Positions 8,529 through 17,805 of a stretch of 64,000 nucleotides of DNA are shown here, piece by piece. The stretch's first letter is position 1, and every line of letters begins with the position of its first letter. Both the position numbers and the translations under genes were made by a program. Under the pieces are notes generated by a model, which searched no databases, was not told where the DNA came from, and saw nothing but the letters and a program-made list of their open reading frames with translations. This stretch comes from a virus, in the IMG/VR virus record IMGVR_UViG_3300032265_002598, positions 124,001-188,000 of that record; one strand, 5' to 3'.

Positions 8529-10422
8529 TCAATCTCCTTTTGATAAAATGTCTTGAATAGTCATGATCTTATCTAACATTGCCACGCCAAGAATATCAAA
8601 CTTGATAATACCTAACGCTTCTAGGTCTTGCATCTCCATGCCAGCTATAAGTTGGTCATTCTTTGAATCATATACCATAGGACACAGAGTATTTAATGGT
8701 TGAGCACTAATTGCAATACCAGCCGCATGTTTAGACTGGTTAGACTTAGTACCTTCTAATCTAATAGCCTGTTCAAACCGTTTGGCAAGTGGTCCCTGCA
8801 ATTCATTTTTTTCATCTATATAGCACCATTCTTTCAGTTTATCTGGCTCATTTTCTAAAGCCCACCGAATAATAGATGCTTCGCCAGTTTCTTCTTTCAT
8901 TTCTTGAAGATCATCAGCAATTTTAGCTTCATCTGGAATACTTTTAGTAATCTTATTCATTTCATCAAAAGATATATTACCATATACTCTTAATACATCC
9001 TTAATAGCTCCACGACCCTTAATAGTATTAAATGTAATCATTTGGGAAACCTTATCAGCCCCATAACACTGTTTAATATATTCAATTACATTTTCTCTTT
9101 TGTTGATAGGTACGTCTACATCAATATCAGGCATAGAGATGTGATCTTTACTATTTCGTCCAGCATTGTAAAATCTATCAAATAATAGACCATATTTAAT
9201 AGGATCAATACTAGTAATACCGATTAAATAAGAGACCAAACAACCGGCAGCACTTCCTCTTCCCGGTCCCGGAAGCCAATTATTTTTTCTAACATAATTC
9301 ACAATATCTTGTACAATTAAAAAATAGCTAGAAAGATCTGCTCCTTGTAGAACCTCAAGTTCATACTTAATTCTATTAACATAATCTTGTTGCTTATCTT
9401 TGTCTATTATATTAGCAATTTTATCTCTCCATCCATTACGACATAATTGTCTGAGATATTCATCTGGATTAGCTCCGTCCGGACAAGGGAATGGAGGTAA
9501 ATGTGGCTTATCTAAGATATTATAATTTTCACATAATGAATCTACTAATTTGGTATTTTCCATTTCTTCTTCAGTATGAAAATGATCCATTTCTTCTGGA
9601 GATAAGATATGGAAGTTGTCAGATGTAAAAAAGCACCCAAGAGGCACTTCCTCGTCGTTACTAATCTTCCTGCTGATCTCTGGGAAGGTCGTTTTTAAAT
9701 TATTACAGAGAAGCACCCTTTGATCTACAGCATCCTCCTTACGGCAATAGTGAGCGTCTGGTGTGGAGATGATTTTTGTGTTGGTCATTTTGGCCAAATC
9801 TCTCATAGCACCAGTCAAAACTGTTTGGATAGGAGAATTGGCCGAATCCATTAATTGTGCTTCTAAAAAGAAATTTTCTTTACCAAAAACATCTTTAAGT
9901 TTACCAATTTGATCAATACCTATATTTTTCCAGTCGCCAAGTAATTGATTATCAACACTAATCTTATCTGCCAAATAGGATCCAGCATGACCACAAAATC
10001 CAATAATATTATTATTACAATATTGTGCAAGAGTCTCTATATTTAGTCTTGGTTTATGATAAAAATGATCGGGTTGATTAGACTCAGAAACAATTCTAAT
10101 AAGACTCTTCCATCCCTCGTAGTTCTTGGCTAGAATAACAAAGTGAGTTAGGTCTTTATTTTCTTTTGTTTTAATCTTAGGATCTTGATCACAAATATAA
10201 ATCTCACACCCTAAAATAGGTTTAATACCCTTCTTCTTCATTTCTGTATAAAATTTAACTGATCCAGCAATATTACCATGATCAGTCAATGCGCAAGAAG
10301 TTGCACCTATTTCCTGACATCTTTCAGTAATAGTTCTCGGTTGCGATAGTCCATCCAAAAGTGAGTACATAGCCCACCTAAGAATGGACATGCAGAGGCA
10401 CATATCCTCTAGTCATGTCCAT
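8529..10422 (-). CDS. dnaE: DNA polymerase III alpha, N-terminal half (PHP and palm), frame-interrupted
   Basis: The catalytic half of bacterial replicative polymerase. The most likely start is the ATG at 10422, ten bases after GGAG; it reads MDMTRGYVPLHVHS, containing the PHP-domain metal motif LHVH. A TAG follows (10378-10380), and after ten extra bases the protein resumes in another frame as MYSLLDGLSQP. Downstream are ALTDHGN (PHP), GRGSAAG, the catalytic palm motif PDIDVD and the third catalytic Asp in IKFDILG, so all three catalytic Asp are present. The coding frame ends at DILSKGD, before the fingers, which are encoded at 6010-7641. Without frame correction only a product starting at 10403 or later, lacking LHVH, would form. 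Confidence 0.9.
10371..10380 (-). other. Ten-base frame-breaking segment with TAG inside dnaE N-half
   Basis: The minus strand reads CAT TCT, then TAGGTGGGCT, then ATG TAC. Removing exactly these ten bases joins LHVHS to MYSLLDG, matching the usual PHP N-terminus. Skipping only the T of TAG (+1) also restores the frame, giving HVHS-RWAM-YSLLDG. The stop codon follows TCT directly, as in known recoding sites. Confidence 0.85.
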
Positions 10423-10463
10423 ATCTAATTTTCTCCTTATTTCGTTGTTCTAACCAAAAATAT

Positions 10464-11504
10464 TTATACGGTGCCGGGTGCTTTGTAATGACCTATACTA
10501 TAGCCGGGAGCTTGATACTTGTCAATGACAGCTTTCATCCCAGTTGTGTCTATATCATGTTTAACTTGTTCGCACTTTGTCATACATTGGTCTTTAGCTG
10601 TTAGTTGACCATCTCTATATTCTGTTAATGGTTGTATTGAACTATTAGCAAATGTACTTTTCCCAAAGTGGCATAACTTACTGCATTTCCAACTTTTATT
10701 TAGTTGTGGCTTTTGAGTATTCTTTATAGTCTCAAATTTTTGTTTCAACATGATTTCTGTTTTGTATAGATCTGTTTTATCAAAACAAATAGTAAATGCT
10801 CCACCATCATTGATGAAATTAATAGATATCATTACGTGTTCGATCTCTGGGTACATATGCTGAATAGCATAGTGATATATTCTTAATTGAGGATCATTTT
10901 GTAATTTTTCTAAAGTTTTTTCTTCTCCAGTAGCCCAGTCTAATCTTCGTCCTGTTTTCCAATCAATAACTTCTAGAGTATTGTTATTGACTTTGGTAAT
11001 AAGATCAATAGTGCCTTTTATAGCAAGATTTCCTTCAAGGATTCCATCTTTGGTTTCATATCGGTATGATGACCAGGGTTTCTTAATCTCAAGATCAAAG
11101 CGTTGTTCTGGCTGAACGATATGTCTATTCCTAGGATCAAACATACCCTTATTATATTCTAAAGCTTTATTAATCCATGCATGACAATCTTTATGATCTT
11201 TTGGTTCCCAAACATGATGAGTGAACTGAGAAGTATAATATTCATATACTTGATCAGTTATTTTTTTGATACTATAATTATTAATGTCTACTTTTCCCAC
11301 AACATCATCCTCAAAAATTGGACTATTGTTTTGGGTATTTAGTTTAATAAATGCTAAGATTTCTAAAGCCTTATGACAAATAGTTCCTTTGTCTGCTTTT
11401 TTATTTGATGGAGATCTTAAACCAAGGATATACTCAAAAAAATATTGCTGTGGACACATAGAGTGTGTGCCATAAGAACTACTTCTTAGATATGTAATTA
11501 TAAT
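10464..11504 (-). CDS. PD-(D/E)XK nuclease of the RecB/Cas4 type
   Basis: A RecB-family nuclease. CPQQYFFEYILGL is the typical N-terminal motif, KGTICHKALE carries the conserved His, IKGTIDLI and LEVIDWKTGRR supply the catalytic Asp, Glu/Asp and Lys, and QLRIYHYAIQ is the QhxxY-like motif. A C-terminal Cys cluster (CSKLCHFGK, CMTKC) may bind Zn or Fe-S. The first ATG (11459) falls inside the N-terminal motif; upstream in-frame codons read TYLRSSSYGTHS, as in homologs, but contain no ATG, GTG or TTG. I therefore place the start at an ATT (11504) with AAGGA eight bases upstream. It probably processes DNA ends during recombination or replication. Confidence 0.85.
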   Translation of the reverse strand: MIITYLRSSSYGTHSMCPQQYFFEYILGLRSPSNKKADKGTICHKALEILAFIKLNTQNNSPIFEDDVVGKVDINNYSIKKITDQVYEYYTSQFTHHVWEPKDHKDCHAWINKALEYNKGMFDPRNRHIVQPEQRFDLEIKKPWSSYRYETKDGILEGNLAIKGTIDLITKVNNNTLEVIDWKTGRRLDWATGEEKTLEKLQNDPQLRIYHYAIQHMYPEIEHVMISINFINDGGAFTICFDKTDLYKTEIMLKQKFETIKNTQKPQLNKSWKCSKLCHFGKSTFANSSIQPLTEYRDGQLTAKDQCMTKCEQVKHDIDTTGMKAVIDKYQAPGYSIGHYKAPGTV

Positions 11505-12094
11505 GTGAATATTCCTTTTTCTTTTAAGAAAGCTACTATTAATTCTGACTGTTGGAAAATATTTAATCTATCATTTTGAACAAATGAATCAAACTTCCAC
11601 GGAGAATATTTTTCTGGATCTAGCGCTGTTTCGCTTGGATGATCTGAATGATATGGATTTCTAGTAAGTTTTATTACTAGTCCACCAACAGCTTGAATAG
11701 CTTCCACTTCATTGGGAAATCTGCAATCAGCTATAATAGCCAAATCTGGTTTTTCATTCTTTATTCTGTTAATAGTAGCACTAGTCCATACATCATTTTT
11801 CATTTTACGAAATAAATCAGTACCAACAAATTGCATAACTTCTCTAGCTGTGAGATTTTTACCTTCCCACGAAATATCTGTTTCTGTATTCTTATCCGTA
11901 TCTTCTCCGTAACATTGCTGATAAGTTAATCCAAGTATATTTATACATATTTCTTGTTTGAGTGGATCAGCAAAATTATATATCTTAACAGAACGATCTT
12001 CTCCTACATTAGCTTTATAATAACCCAAAACAGCTTCTGCACAGGTTGTCTTACCGGATTGTTTTCTACCAGCGAACGCTATAATCTTGGTCAT
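11498..12094 (-). CDS. Deoxynucleoside monophosphate kinase
   Basis: A 198-residue P-loop kinase similar in layout to T4 gp1. Walker A is FAGRKQSGKTTCAEAV at residues 7-22. The segment AREVMQFVGTDLFRKM and later IADCRFPNEVEAI and KLTRNPYHSDHPSE are typical of the phage dNMP kinase family. It would phosphorylate dNMPs, including those from host DNA breakdown, to feed dNTP synthesis together with the deaminase and ribonucleotide reductase encoded upstream. Its ATG overlaps the primase stop (ATGA). Confidence 0.88.
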   Translation of the reverse strand: MTKIIAFAGRKQSGKTTCAEAVLGYYKANVGEDRSVKIYNFADPLKQEICINILGLTYQQCYGEDTDKNTETDISWEGKNLTAREVMQFVGTDLFRKMKNDVWTSATINRIKNEKPDLAIIADCRFPNEVEAIQAVGGLVIKLTRNPYHSDHPSETALDPEKYSPWKFDSFVQNDRLNIFQQSELIVAFLKEKGIFTL

Positions 12095-13242
12095 ACAATG
12101 CTTTCTAAGAATGGTTTAATTTCTGTTTCTATTTCTGATTTAGTCATTTCGCCGATATCTGATTTTGAAATTTGTGGAATAAATATTCTATATGTATTTT
12201 TACATTTTTCTTTAATCTGTTCAGCAGCTTTTCTGCCAGCATCATCATTATCTGTTAATATAACAATAGTCATAGCTCCAGAAGAATCAAGCATAATTTT
12301 TTGCCTATCACTCAGAGAAGAACCAAATATAGCTACACTATTATGTATTCCACTTTCTTCTAATCTCCATACATTTCCTGGGCTTTCAACTATTATAGCT
12401 ATTGTACTTTTAATAATATGTTCTTTTGCAAACCAGAAATTATATAGACAGTTTTGACTTTTAAAGTTTACGCTATGTTTCCACTTGGAAGATAACCATT
12501 TCTTTTCATCAGATGGACAGGCCTCTTTTGAATCATGATATGATGAACATTTAGGGCATTTTTCAGATATACTCCTACCGGAACATCCTATCATATGGGT
12601 ATAGTCATTATTATAGATTGGAACAACAACCCTATTAGACATCTCTTTATTTGGCTTATTACAAAATCCAATATCATATTTATTAAGTATCTCTAATGAG
12701 TATCCTCTACTTAAATAATACTCAGCTGGCATTATCAAAGACTTTCTCACTTGTTCTCTTGTAGGAAGTTGTGATACTGGAGTTTGTGTAGCTGTAGCAT
12801 TACCAATATAGTTAATAGTACTAGTAAATAATTTTTTATCTTTATCTGAACCAGATATCTTGATATTCTTTAAGTCTTTCTTAATGAACTTGAGAGCAAA
12901 GTCTAAAGCATCATTAAAAGAACAGGCCTTATCTCCATCTTTTTCCCAGCCATGCTTTTGATGAGATAATACCCCTCTGATAAAACCTATTACTGATGCT
13001 TTAAATACTTTATCACATCCATGTGTTCTACACTTCCAATTACCTCGATATCGATCTCCTTCTGGATATAGATTGATAGCTGAGATGTTGTCTCCACCGT
13101 GGATAGGACAAGCCATTGAAATCATCTTATTATTTGATCTATACTCAATATTAAAAAAGTCTAGTAAGGTATCAATATTATCACATACCTCATCACAAAC
13201 TATTTTAAGCTTGTGTTGATCATTCAAATGGGATTTCTTCAT
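12091..13242 (-). CDS. DnaG-type primase with CHC2 zinc finger and TOPRIM
   Basis: A bacterial-type primase, about 383 residues. N-terminal zinc finger: MACPIHGG and WKCRTHGCDKVF (near residues 38-75). The TOPRIM domain has the Glu motif AIIVESPGNVWRL and the DxD motif ILTDNDDAGRKAA near 330-340, which bind metal for RNA primer synthesis. A second Cys cluster (CPKCSSYHDSKEAC) lies in the middle. The chosen ATG (13242) gives a usual DnaG N-terminus; an ATG nine codons earlier is possible and neither has a strong ribosome site. It overlaps dnaB upstream and the kinase downstream. The phage also encodes an AEP primase at 58400-59533. Confidence 0.88.
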   Translation of the reverse strand: MKKSHLNDQHKLKIVCDEVCDNIDTLLDFFNIEYRSNNKMISMACPIHGGDNISAINLYPEGDRYRGNWKCRTHGCDKVFKASVIGFIRGVLSHQKHGWEKDGDKACSFNDALDFALKFIKKDLKNIKISGSDKDKKLFTSTINYIGNATATQTPVSQLPTREQVRKSLIMPAEYYLSRGYSLEILNKYDIGFCNKPNKEMSNRVVVPIYNNDYTHMIGCSGRSISEKCPKCSSYHDSKEACPSDEKKWLSSKWKHSVNFKSQNCLYNFWFAKEHIIKSTIAIIVESPGNVWRLEESGIHNSVAIFGSSLSDRQKIMLDSSGAMTIVILTDNDDAGRKAAEQIKEKCKNTYRIFIPQISKSDIGEMTKSEIETEIKPFLESIV

Positions 13243-14674
13243 TATTTTGTTCTTCAACAACAAATCCATCAGATGCGCCGCCTTTATTATTAATGACTTC
13301 TAATCTTGTTCTGCCTTCAGTAATCTTTGCACACCAACCCTTCATATGGCAGTTGATGTAATCATTATCGTCTAGTCCACCTCCATGTCTGCTAATTAAA
13401 GGAACTAGTTTACGATTGCCATTATCTGGACCATCTTCAGCAATCTCTTCAGGAGTTTTTCTCTTAAAAATACTAAAGTTACTACACAACCAAATGATTC
13501 TATCTGAACCACTTGCTGTATCTGTGCTTTCCTTTGTAATACCATCTCTATTTAATTGGATAAATGCAACAATAGGAACCTTATATCTAACAGCAAAGTT
13601 ATGCAGAGAGGTCATCATAAAACCAAGAACCTGATATTCTTTTAGGTCTTGGCTCATACCAGCACTATCCATTAGTTTTAAATAGTCATAGAAAATGACA
13701 CAATCTTTTGCTGTGCCATCATCATTAAGACCAACTTCTTTTAAAACCCAACGTCTCATAATAGCTAGCTGATCTTCAAATGGTTTACCAGCAATACTTT
13801 TATGAAAGAATGGTGTTTTCTTAATTTCTTCTACTGCTTGTAGTAATTTAGTTTTCTTATCTGGTGATTCTGCAAACTTACCAGTTTCAATTGCATTGAT
13901 CTCAATTTCGGTCATCATTGCTAAGATTCTGTTAATATGATCTTCTTTATTCATTTCCGTATCCATATTCAATACGGGAACCCCCAGCTTGGCTACATTA
14001 CGACCAATATTATCTGATAGTAGAGTTTTACCAGTCTTAGGACGAGCAGCTATAACATTAACCGTGCCTTTTCTTAAACCACCACCAATGGCTTGATCAT
14101 ATGCTGGAAAACCAGTAGGAATACCAATCTGATCAGTTTTGTTCTCTTCAAGATTACGAATATAGGCATCTAGATCTTTACCAATAGTGACAGGATTATT
14201 ATCGCTATCATTTAGTAAAGAAGTAAAATTGAATATCGTTTCTTCTGCAATACCAAGAATAGAACCAATAGGCTCTGTACCATTAACGTCTAGAATTTTT
14301 TCTTGAGCTAATTCAAGTTGTTTTCGTAAAAGTCTAGCAATCTCTAGCTTGCGAATCTTAGCAGCAAATTTACGAACATTATCTAAAGCTACTGGAAAAT
14401 CAATGATAGCTCTAAGATGTTGAACCTCTTCCTTTTTGCTTAAGATATGTCCATAACCCAATTCTTCTGCTACTGAAAAAATAGTAGCCACATCGATATT
14501 GGGCTTTTGTTCTCTTTCACAAACAGTTTTAAGACATTTGTAAATGATAGAATTACTATCAATAGTAAATGATGTATCCTGAATAATATCAGCAATATCT
14601 AAATAAGCATCTTCGCCATAATTACATATTCCAGATAAAACAGCACGTTCTGCTGCAACGTCACAGAGTATCAT
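13220..14674 (-). CDS. dnaB: DnaB-like replicative helicase
   Basis: A 484-residue hexameric helicase. The N-terminal domain opens with DVAAERAVLSGIC, the usual DnaB start; the RecA-like C-terminal domain has IPTGFPAYDQAIGGGLRKGT, Walker A IAARPKTGKTLLSDN (near 205-219), MDTEMNKEDHINR, Walker B FYDYLKLMD and PIVAFIQLNRDG. It unwinds DNA at the fork 5' to 3' and would work with the adjacent DnaG-type primase. The preceding zinc-motif protein ends two bases before it. Confidence 0.93.
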   Translation of the reverse strand: MILCDVAAERAVLSGICNYGEDAYLDIADIIQDTSFTIDSNSIIYKCLKTVCEREQKPNIDVATIFSVAEELGYGHILSKKEEVQHLRAIIDFPVALDNVRKFAAKIRKLEIARLLRKQLELAQEKILDVNGTEPIGSILGIAEETIFNFTSLLNDSDNNPVTIGKDLDAYIRNLEENKTDQIGIPTGFPAYDQAIGGGLRKGTVNVIAARPKTGKTLLSDNIGRNVAKLGVPVLNMDTEMNKEDHINRILAMMTEIEINAIETGKFAESPDKKTKLLQAVEEIKKTPFFHKSIAGKPFEDQLAIMRRWVLKEVGLNDDGTAKDCVIFYDYLKLMDSAGMSQDLKEYQVLGFMMTSLHNFAVRYKVPIVAFIQLNRDGITKESTDTASGSDRIIWLCSNFSIFKRKTPEEIAEDGPDNGNRKLVPLISRHGGGLDDNDYINCHMKGWCAKITEGRTRLEVINNKGGASDGFVVEEQNNEEIPFE

Positions 14675-14675
14675 A

Positions 14676-15068
14676 TTAGCCTGCTGCTCCGGAACATTTG
14701 TTACACTTATATCTGTCTATTGAGTCTGTAATTAGCACTGGATTAACAGTCTCTTTCTTTCCACAAACTCTACAAATAGCAGTGACCAAATTGAATGGTC
14801 TAGCTCTTGGTACTGGAGGCTGAACTATTAATTTCTTATCTATTTCAATGTCTTCCATATGCATTCTTTTTTCCATCATAGCATCAAACTTATTATTTGA
14901 AGACTTTGATGTTGAAGGTTTGCTCTTGTTATTGGTACGAGGAGCTTTTTTCTTAGTCTTCAAGTCATTCTGCTCTGATGAAGCATTGTCCTGCTTTGGC
15001 AGCATAGACTGAAGCATTAAAATCATCTGCTGTATTTGCTGAGGATCTAAGTTCATATTATTGTCCAT
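14676..15068 (-). CDS. Small protein with C-terminal zinc ribbon
   Basis: A 130-residue protein. Residues 1-25 are Gln/Met-rich (DPQQIQQMILML), residues 35-65 are Lys/Ser/Asn-rich and likely disordered, and the C-terminus holds a CxxC-CxxC zinc ribbon: CRVCGKKE and YKCNKCSG. No family is recognised. It sits directly before dnaB and overlaps the gene upstream, so it may be a helicase-loading or primosome accessory factor; that is inference from position. Confidence 0.7.
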   Translation of the reverse strand: MDNNMNLDPQQIQQMILMLQSMLPKQDNASSEQNDLKTKKKAPRTNNKSKPSTSKSSNNKFDAMMEKRMHMEDIEIDKKLIVQPPVPRARPFNLVTAICRVCGKKETVNPVLITDSIDRYKCNKCSGAAG

Positions 15069-15552
15069 GTTTAGTCACTTTCATTCTTTGAATAGCAATT
15101 AAAATATCTGATAAGTTCTTAATAGAGTTAGCTATATATGATAAACGATCAGTTCTTTGTTTAGCATAAATCTTAATTTTATTTAAGGATTGAGCTTTAT
15201 CATTATGTTTAATTGCCTGATTAGATTTTTCAACGTATCCATAACCTTTATAATTATTGATATCATCTGCTATTACTATCTTAGTAGTATCTTCTGCCCA
15301 ATTATATCTAGCTATTTCTCTATTAATAGTTCGTTGAACATGAAAAGAGAACTGTGCTAATCTATAAGATATCTGACCACAATCTTCTGGAGTTAACTTT
15401 TCTAATTCATCTCTATTCATAGATAGATAGCTATTTAGTTCTGCTTCTGGCAAACCTCCAGCAGAATATCTAGGAAGACCTAGATTATTTTCATATTCAT
15501 CTAGAAGATTATCCCAATCTTGTAATTCTTCTTTAGCAGTTTTATTGCTCAT
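15058..15552 (-). CDS. Unknown helical protein of the replication operon
   Basis: A 164-residue, mostly helical protein starting MSNKTAKEELQDWDNLLDEY. The second half (NQAIKHNDKAQSLNKIKIYAK) is basic and helical, compatible with nucleic-acid or protein binding. No conserved catalytic pattern is seen. It overlaps a nuclease-like gene upstream and the zinc-ribbon gene downstream by about 11 bases each, between the recombinase and the helicase. Confidence 0.65.
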   Translation of the reverse strand: MSNKTAKEELQDWDNLLDEYENNLGLPRYSAGGLPEAELNSYLSMNRDELEKLTPEDCGQISYRLAQFSFHVQRTINREIARYNWAEDTTKIVIADDINNYKGYGYVEKSNQAIKHNDKAQSLNKIKIYAKQRTDRLSYIANSIKNLSDILIAIQRMKVTKHGQ

Positions 15553-15952
15553 TTTTAATCCTATTAGACCAAAGTTCTACATCTTCATGAAATGGCAACT
15601 CAATATAAGTTATACCATTTATATCACACCATTCCTGTTTTTCCTGATCTCTCTTCTTGTGTTTAACAAATCCTAGCAAAGTGTTATGATAGAATGGCAC
15701 AAATTTATAATGTTGCTCTCCATGCACCTCTATTGTTTTCTTTAGTAGAGGGATATAAAAATCTAAGTATAAAGTTTCTGATCTTCTTAGAGGAATTGCC
15801 ACTTCTTCCAGAATTTGCATCGTGGGGAAGCATTTATGTAGTAAGTCCCTAGCAACCAAGTGCAAGGACGATTTGTTTTTAGCTTTCCCATGCGCAATGC
15901 CTCCAATAAGTTGCCAATTGCACATGTTACCATCAAGATCTTTTACTTGCAT
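15542..15952 (-). CDS. Vsr/DUF559-like restriction-fold endonuclease
   Basis: A 136-residue protein with the layout of PD-(D/E)XK nucleases: ILEEVAIPL (Glu on the first helix-strand), YLDFYIPLLKKTIEVHGEQHY near residues 75-95 with the catalytic Asp and the ExH signature, and DINGITYIELPF as the last core strand. Such proteins nick or cut DNA in repair, recombination or homing. It overlaps the RecA-like gene, so a role in phage recombination or junction processing is plausible. The exact substrate cannot be read from sequence. Confidence 0.72.
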   Translation of the reverse strand: MQVKDLDGNMCNWQLIGGIAHGKAKNKSSLHLVARDLLHKCFPTMQILEEVAIPLRRSETLYLDFYIPLLKKTIEVHGEQHYKFVPFYHNTLLGFVKHKKRDQEKQEWCDINGITYIELPFHEDVELWSNRIKNEQ

Positions 15953-16968
15953 TTAATGCCCATTGTTTCCTTGACTTGTGCTAGTAAACTATCGTAGACA
16001 GCAGGATTATCTACTATATACTGTCTTAGTTTTTCTGTTCCTTGAAATTTAGGCTTGTCTGTAACTGATGTTAGAGTATACCAAGCGCCACCCTTTTGTA
16101 TAATACCAATATCAACTGCAAGCATGAGCAATTCCATTTGCTTATCTATGCCCTGACCATATCGAATATAGCTAGTAATAGTTCCGCCGGGAGCGCCTAA
16201 TGCAGAGCACATTACTTGCCATTGAATTTCTTGACCAATTTGTTGACCATCTTCTGCTGATCCAATTTTCCAAGCGGTGTGGAACTTAGCTCTTAGTTTA
16301 ATATCTGTTTGATAAGCAATAGCCTGACCACTCTTTTCTTTCCATTCAACATGACCAGTACCTGGATTACCCATTAAGTGAGTAATACCAATAACAATAT
16401 TTCTATTCACAGGAATAACATTCGCCACCTTCCTGCAAAACTTAGCCAATAGTTTAGCCCCATCCGCTCTTTGCATTTTGTTCATATCGCTAGTGATTTC
16501 TGTTTCAGTACATAGTGCAGAGTAGGAGTCTATGATAAGAACACATCCAGGAATTTCATTAATAATTCTCTCTCCAATCTGGAGATATTCTTCTGCGTGT
16601 AAAATCTTACCTTGCTGAGAACCTATAATATGAAATCTATCTAGATCTAATCCTGGAATTCCTTCTAGATCCCTTTTCTTTAATCGACCTTCAATGTTAA
16701 GGTAGTACACTTCTCTACCCTCTTTGAATCCCTGATAAGCATATTCGGGTCTTTGTGCTGTGGCAGCAAAGTCTAAAGAGGTCGTGGTCTTTCCACATTT
16801 CGGTTGTCCGGTTAAAATCATAAAACTTCCTTCTGGGACACCACCATTTAAAATAATGTCCAGAGAAGGGCTCACAGGAATTGTAATGAGTTTTTTGTCA
16901 ACAACAGCACTTGCTGTGAGCATGATTTCATTACCGAAATTTTTAATTACGTCTTCTTTGAGACTCAT
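15943..16968 (-). CDS. RecA-like recombinase
   Basis: A 341-residue RecA/UvsX-type recombinase for strand exchange and recombination-dependent replication. SLDIILNGGVPEGSFMILTG leads into Walker A TGQPKCGKTTTS (near 52-63); VLIIDSYSALC is Walker B, and NIVIGITHLMGNPGT corresponds to the L2/Walker-B-following strand. The catalytic Glu region is present near DLDRFHIIGS. The N-terminal oligomerisation segment is short. The start ATG overlaps the upstream gene's stop. Confidence 0.9.
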   Translation of the reverse strand: MSLKEDVIKNFGNEIMLTASAVVDKKLITIPVSPSLDIILNGGVPEGSFMILTGQPKCGKTTTSLDFAATAQRPEYAYQGFKEGREVYYLNIEGRLKKRDLEGIPGLDLDRFHIIGSQQGKILHAEEYLQIGERIINEIPGCVLIIDSYSALCTETEITSDMNKMQRADGAKLLAKFCRKVANVIPVNRNIVIGITHLMGNPGTGHVEWKEKSGQAIAYQTDIKLRAKFHTAWKIGSAEDGQQIGQEIQWQVMCSALGAPGGTITSYIRYGQGIDKQMELLMLAVDIGIIQKGGAWYTLTSVTDKPKFQGTEKLRQYIVDNPAVYDSLLAQVKETMGIKCK

Positions 16969-17384
16969 TGATCTAAATCCTTAAGTTTGGAAATAATATT
17001 TTTAGAAACTGGTGATTTTATACCAAAAGTGATATTATCTTTTCTTTCAATAGTTAAACTAAGAGTTGTGTTTTCTTGTTTAATATTAATTTCTTGTTGT
17101 TCTATAATAGCAGGAAGATGGGGTGCTCGCAAAGAATAGATTTTCTTGCCTTGATCAGTATTGAGAGCCCTTATGATTGCTTTAGCTGAATATGTCTTAA
17201 GTAATTTATGAGCAGAACCTATTTGATTTCTAAAAAAAGTTGCCCACTTATTATGTACCCAGAAACGATAATGTAAATCTAGTTTGTCTTTTTGGGCTTT
17301 TCGTTCACAGATAATCTCTGTAATAAACTGAGCCTGGGACACTTCTTTCCCATTTGAGTACTTAGATATGTATTTGTCGCACAT
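16965..17384 (-). CDS. Unknown protein upstream of recombinase
   Basis: A 139-residue protein with a basic, aromatic-rich centre (DLHYRFWVHNKWATFFRNQI) and a C-terminal beta-rich part. No family recognised. Overlaps the RecA-like gene by four bases and shares one base with the upstream gene, so it belongs to the same operon. Confidence 0.65.
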   Translation of the reverse strand: MCDKYISKYSNGKEVSQAQFITEIICERKAQKDKLDLHYRFWVHNKWATFFRNQIGSAHKLLKTYSAKAIIRALNTDQGKKIYSLRAPHLPAIIEQQEINIKQENTTLSLTIERKDNITFGIKSPVSKNIISKLKDLDQ

Positions 17385-17800
17385 TACTTTTTAAACTGGT
17401 TTAATTCTTGACAAACACTTTCCAAGGAATTATGAAACTTTTCAAAAAACTTATCCATATGTATTTTCCAATCGTCTTTAGATTTGACTGGAACATGATA
17501 ATATTTTTCTACGATCTCTTTAATTTCACCAAGATATCCCTTATCGTCTATCTCAGATACTTCTGCTTTGATAAAAAATGTAATCTCATGAGGAGCTGTT
17601 GTTACATGCTTAGGATGTATAACATCAGGATGCTTTTCTGAGAAGTCCGGAACTATATTAGGATTATTTGTATCAATATCTGCAAAACGATTATCTTTAA
17701 TTTCTTCGATAGCAGCATTGAGCTTATTTTCTATTTTAGACAGAAGCTGTTTTTCTTCTTCTGTCAATTGTTCGTATACGTTTGCAAATGATTCTATCAT
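17384..17800 (-). CDS. Unknown acidic helical protein
   Basis: A 138-residue acidic protein opening MIESFANVYEQLTEEEKQLL, with long helical segments at both ends and a central His/Pro-rich part (KHPDVIHPKHVTTAPHEI). No recognised family or motif. Encoded directly before the 139-residue gene of the recombination operon. Confidence 0.62.
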   Translation of the reverse strand: MIESFANVYEQLTEEEKQLLSKIENKLNAAIEEIKDNRFADIDTNNPNIVPDFSEKHPDVIHPKHVTTAPHEITFFIKAEVSEIDDKGYLGEIKEIVEKYYHVPVKSKDDWKIHMDKFFEKFHNSLESVCQELNQFKK

Positions 17801-17805
17801 ATAAT

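Noticed and set aside
6010-10422. Split intein joining the two polymerase halves
   Set aside because: Neither half ends or begins with intein blocks (no N-terminal Cys block or HN-C/S splice junction); the extra N-terminal 35 residues of the C-half are too short and lack these motifs.
10461-10468. T4-type late promoter TATAAATA before the polymerase N-half
   Set aside because: Isolated AT-rich match upstream of a replication gene, not shared with the structural genes of the window.
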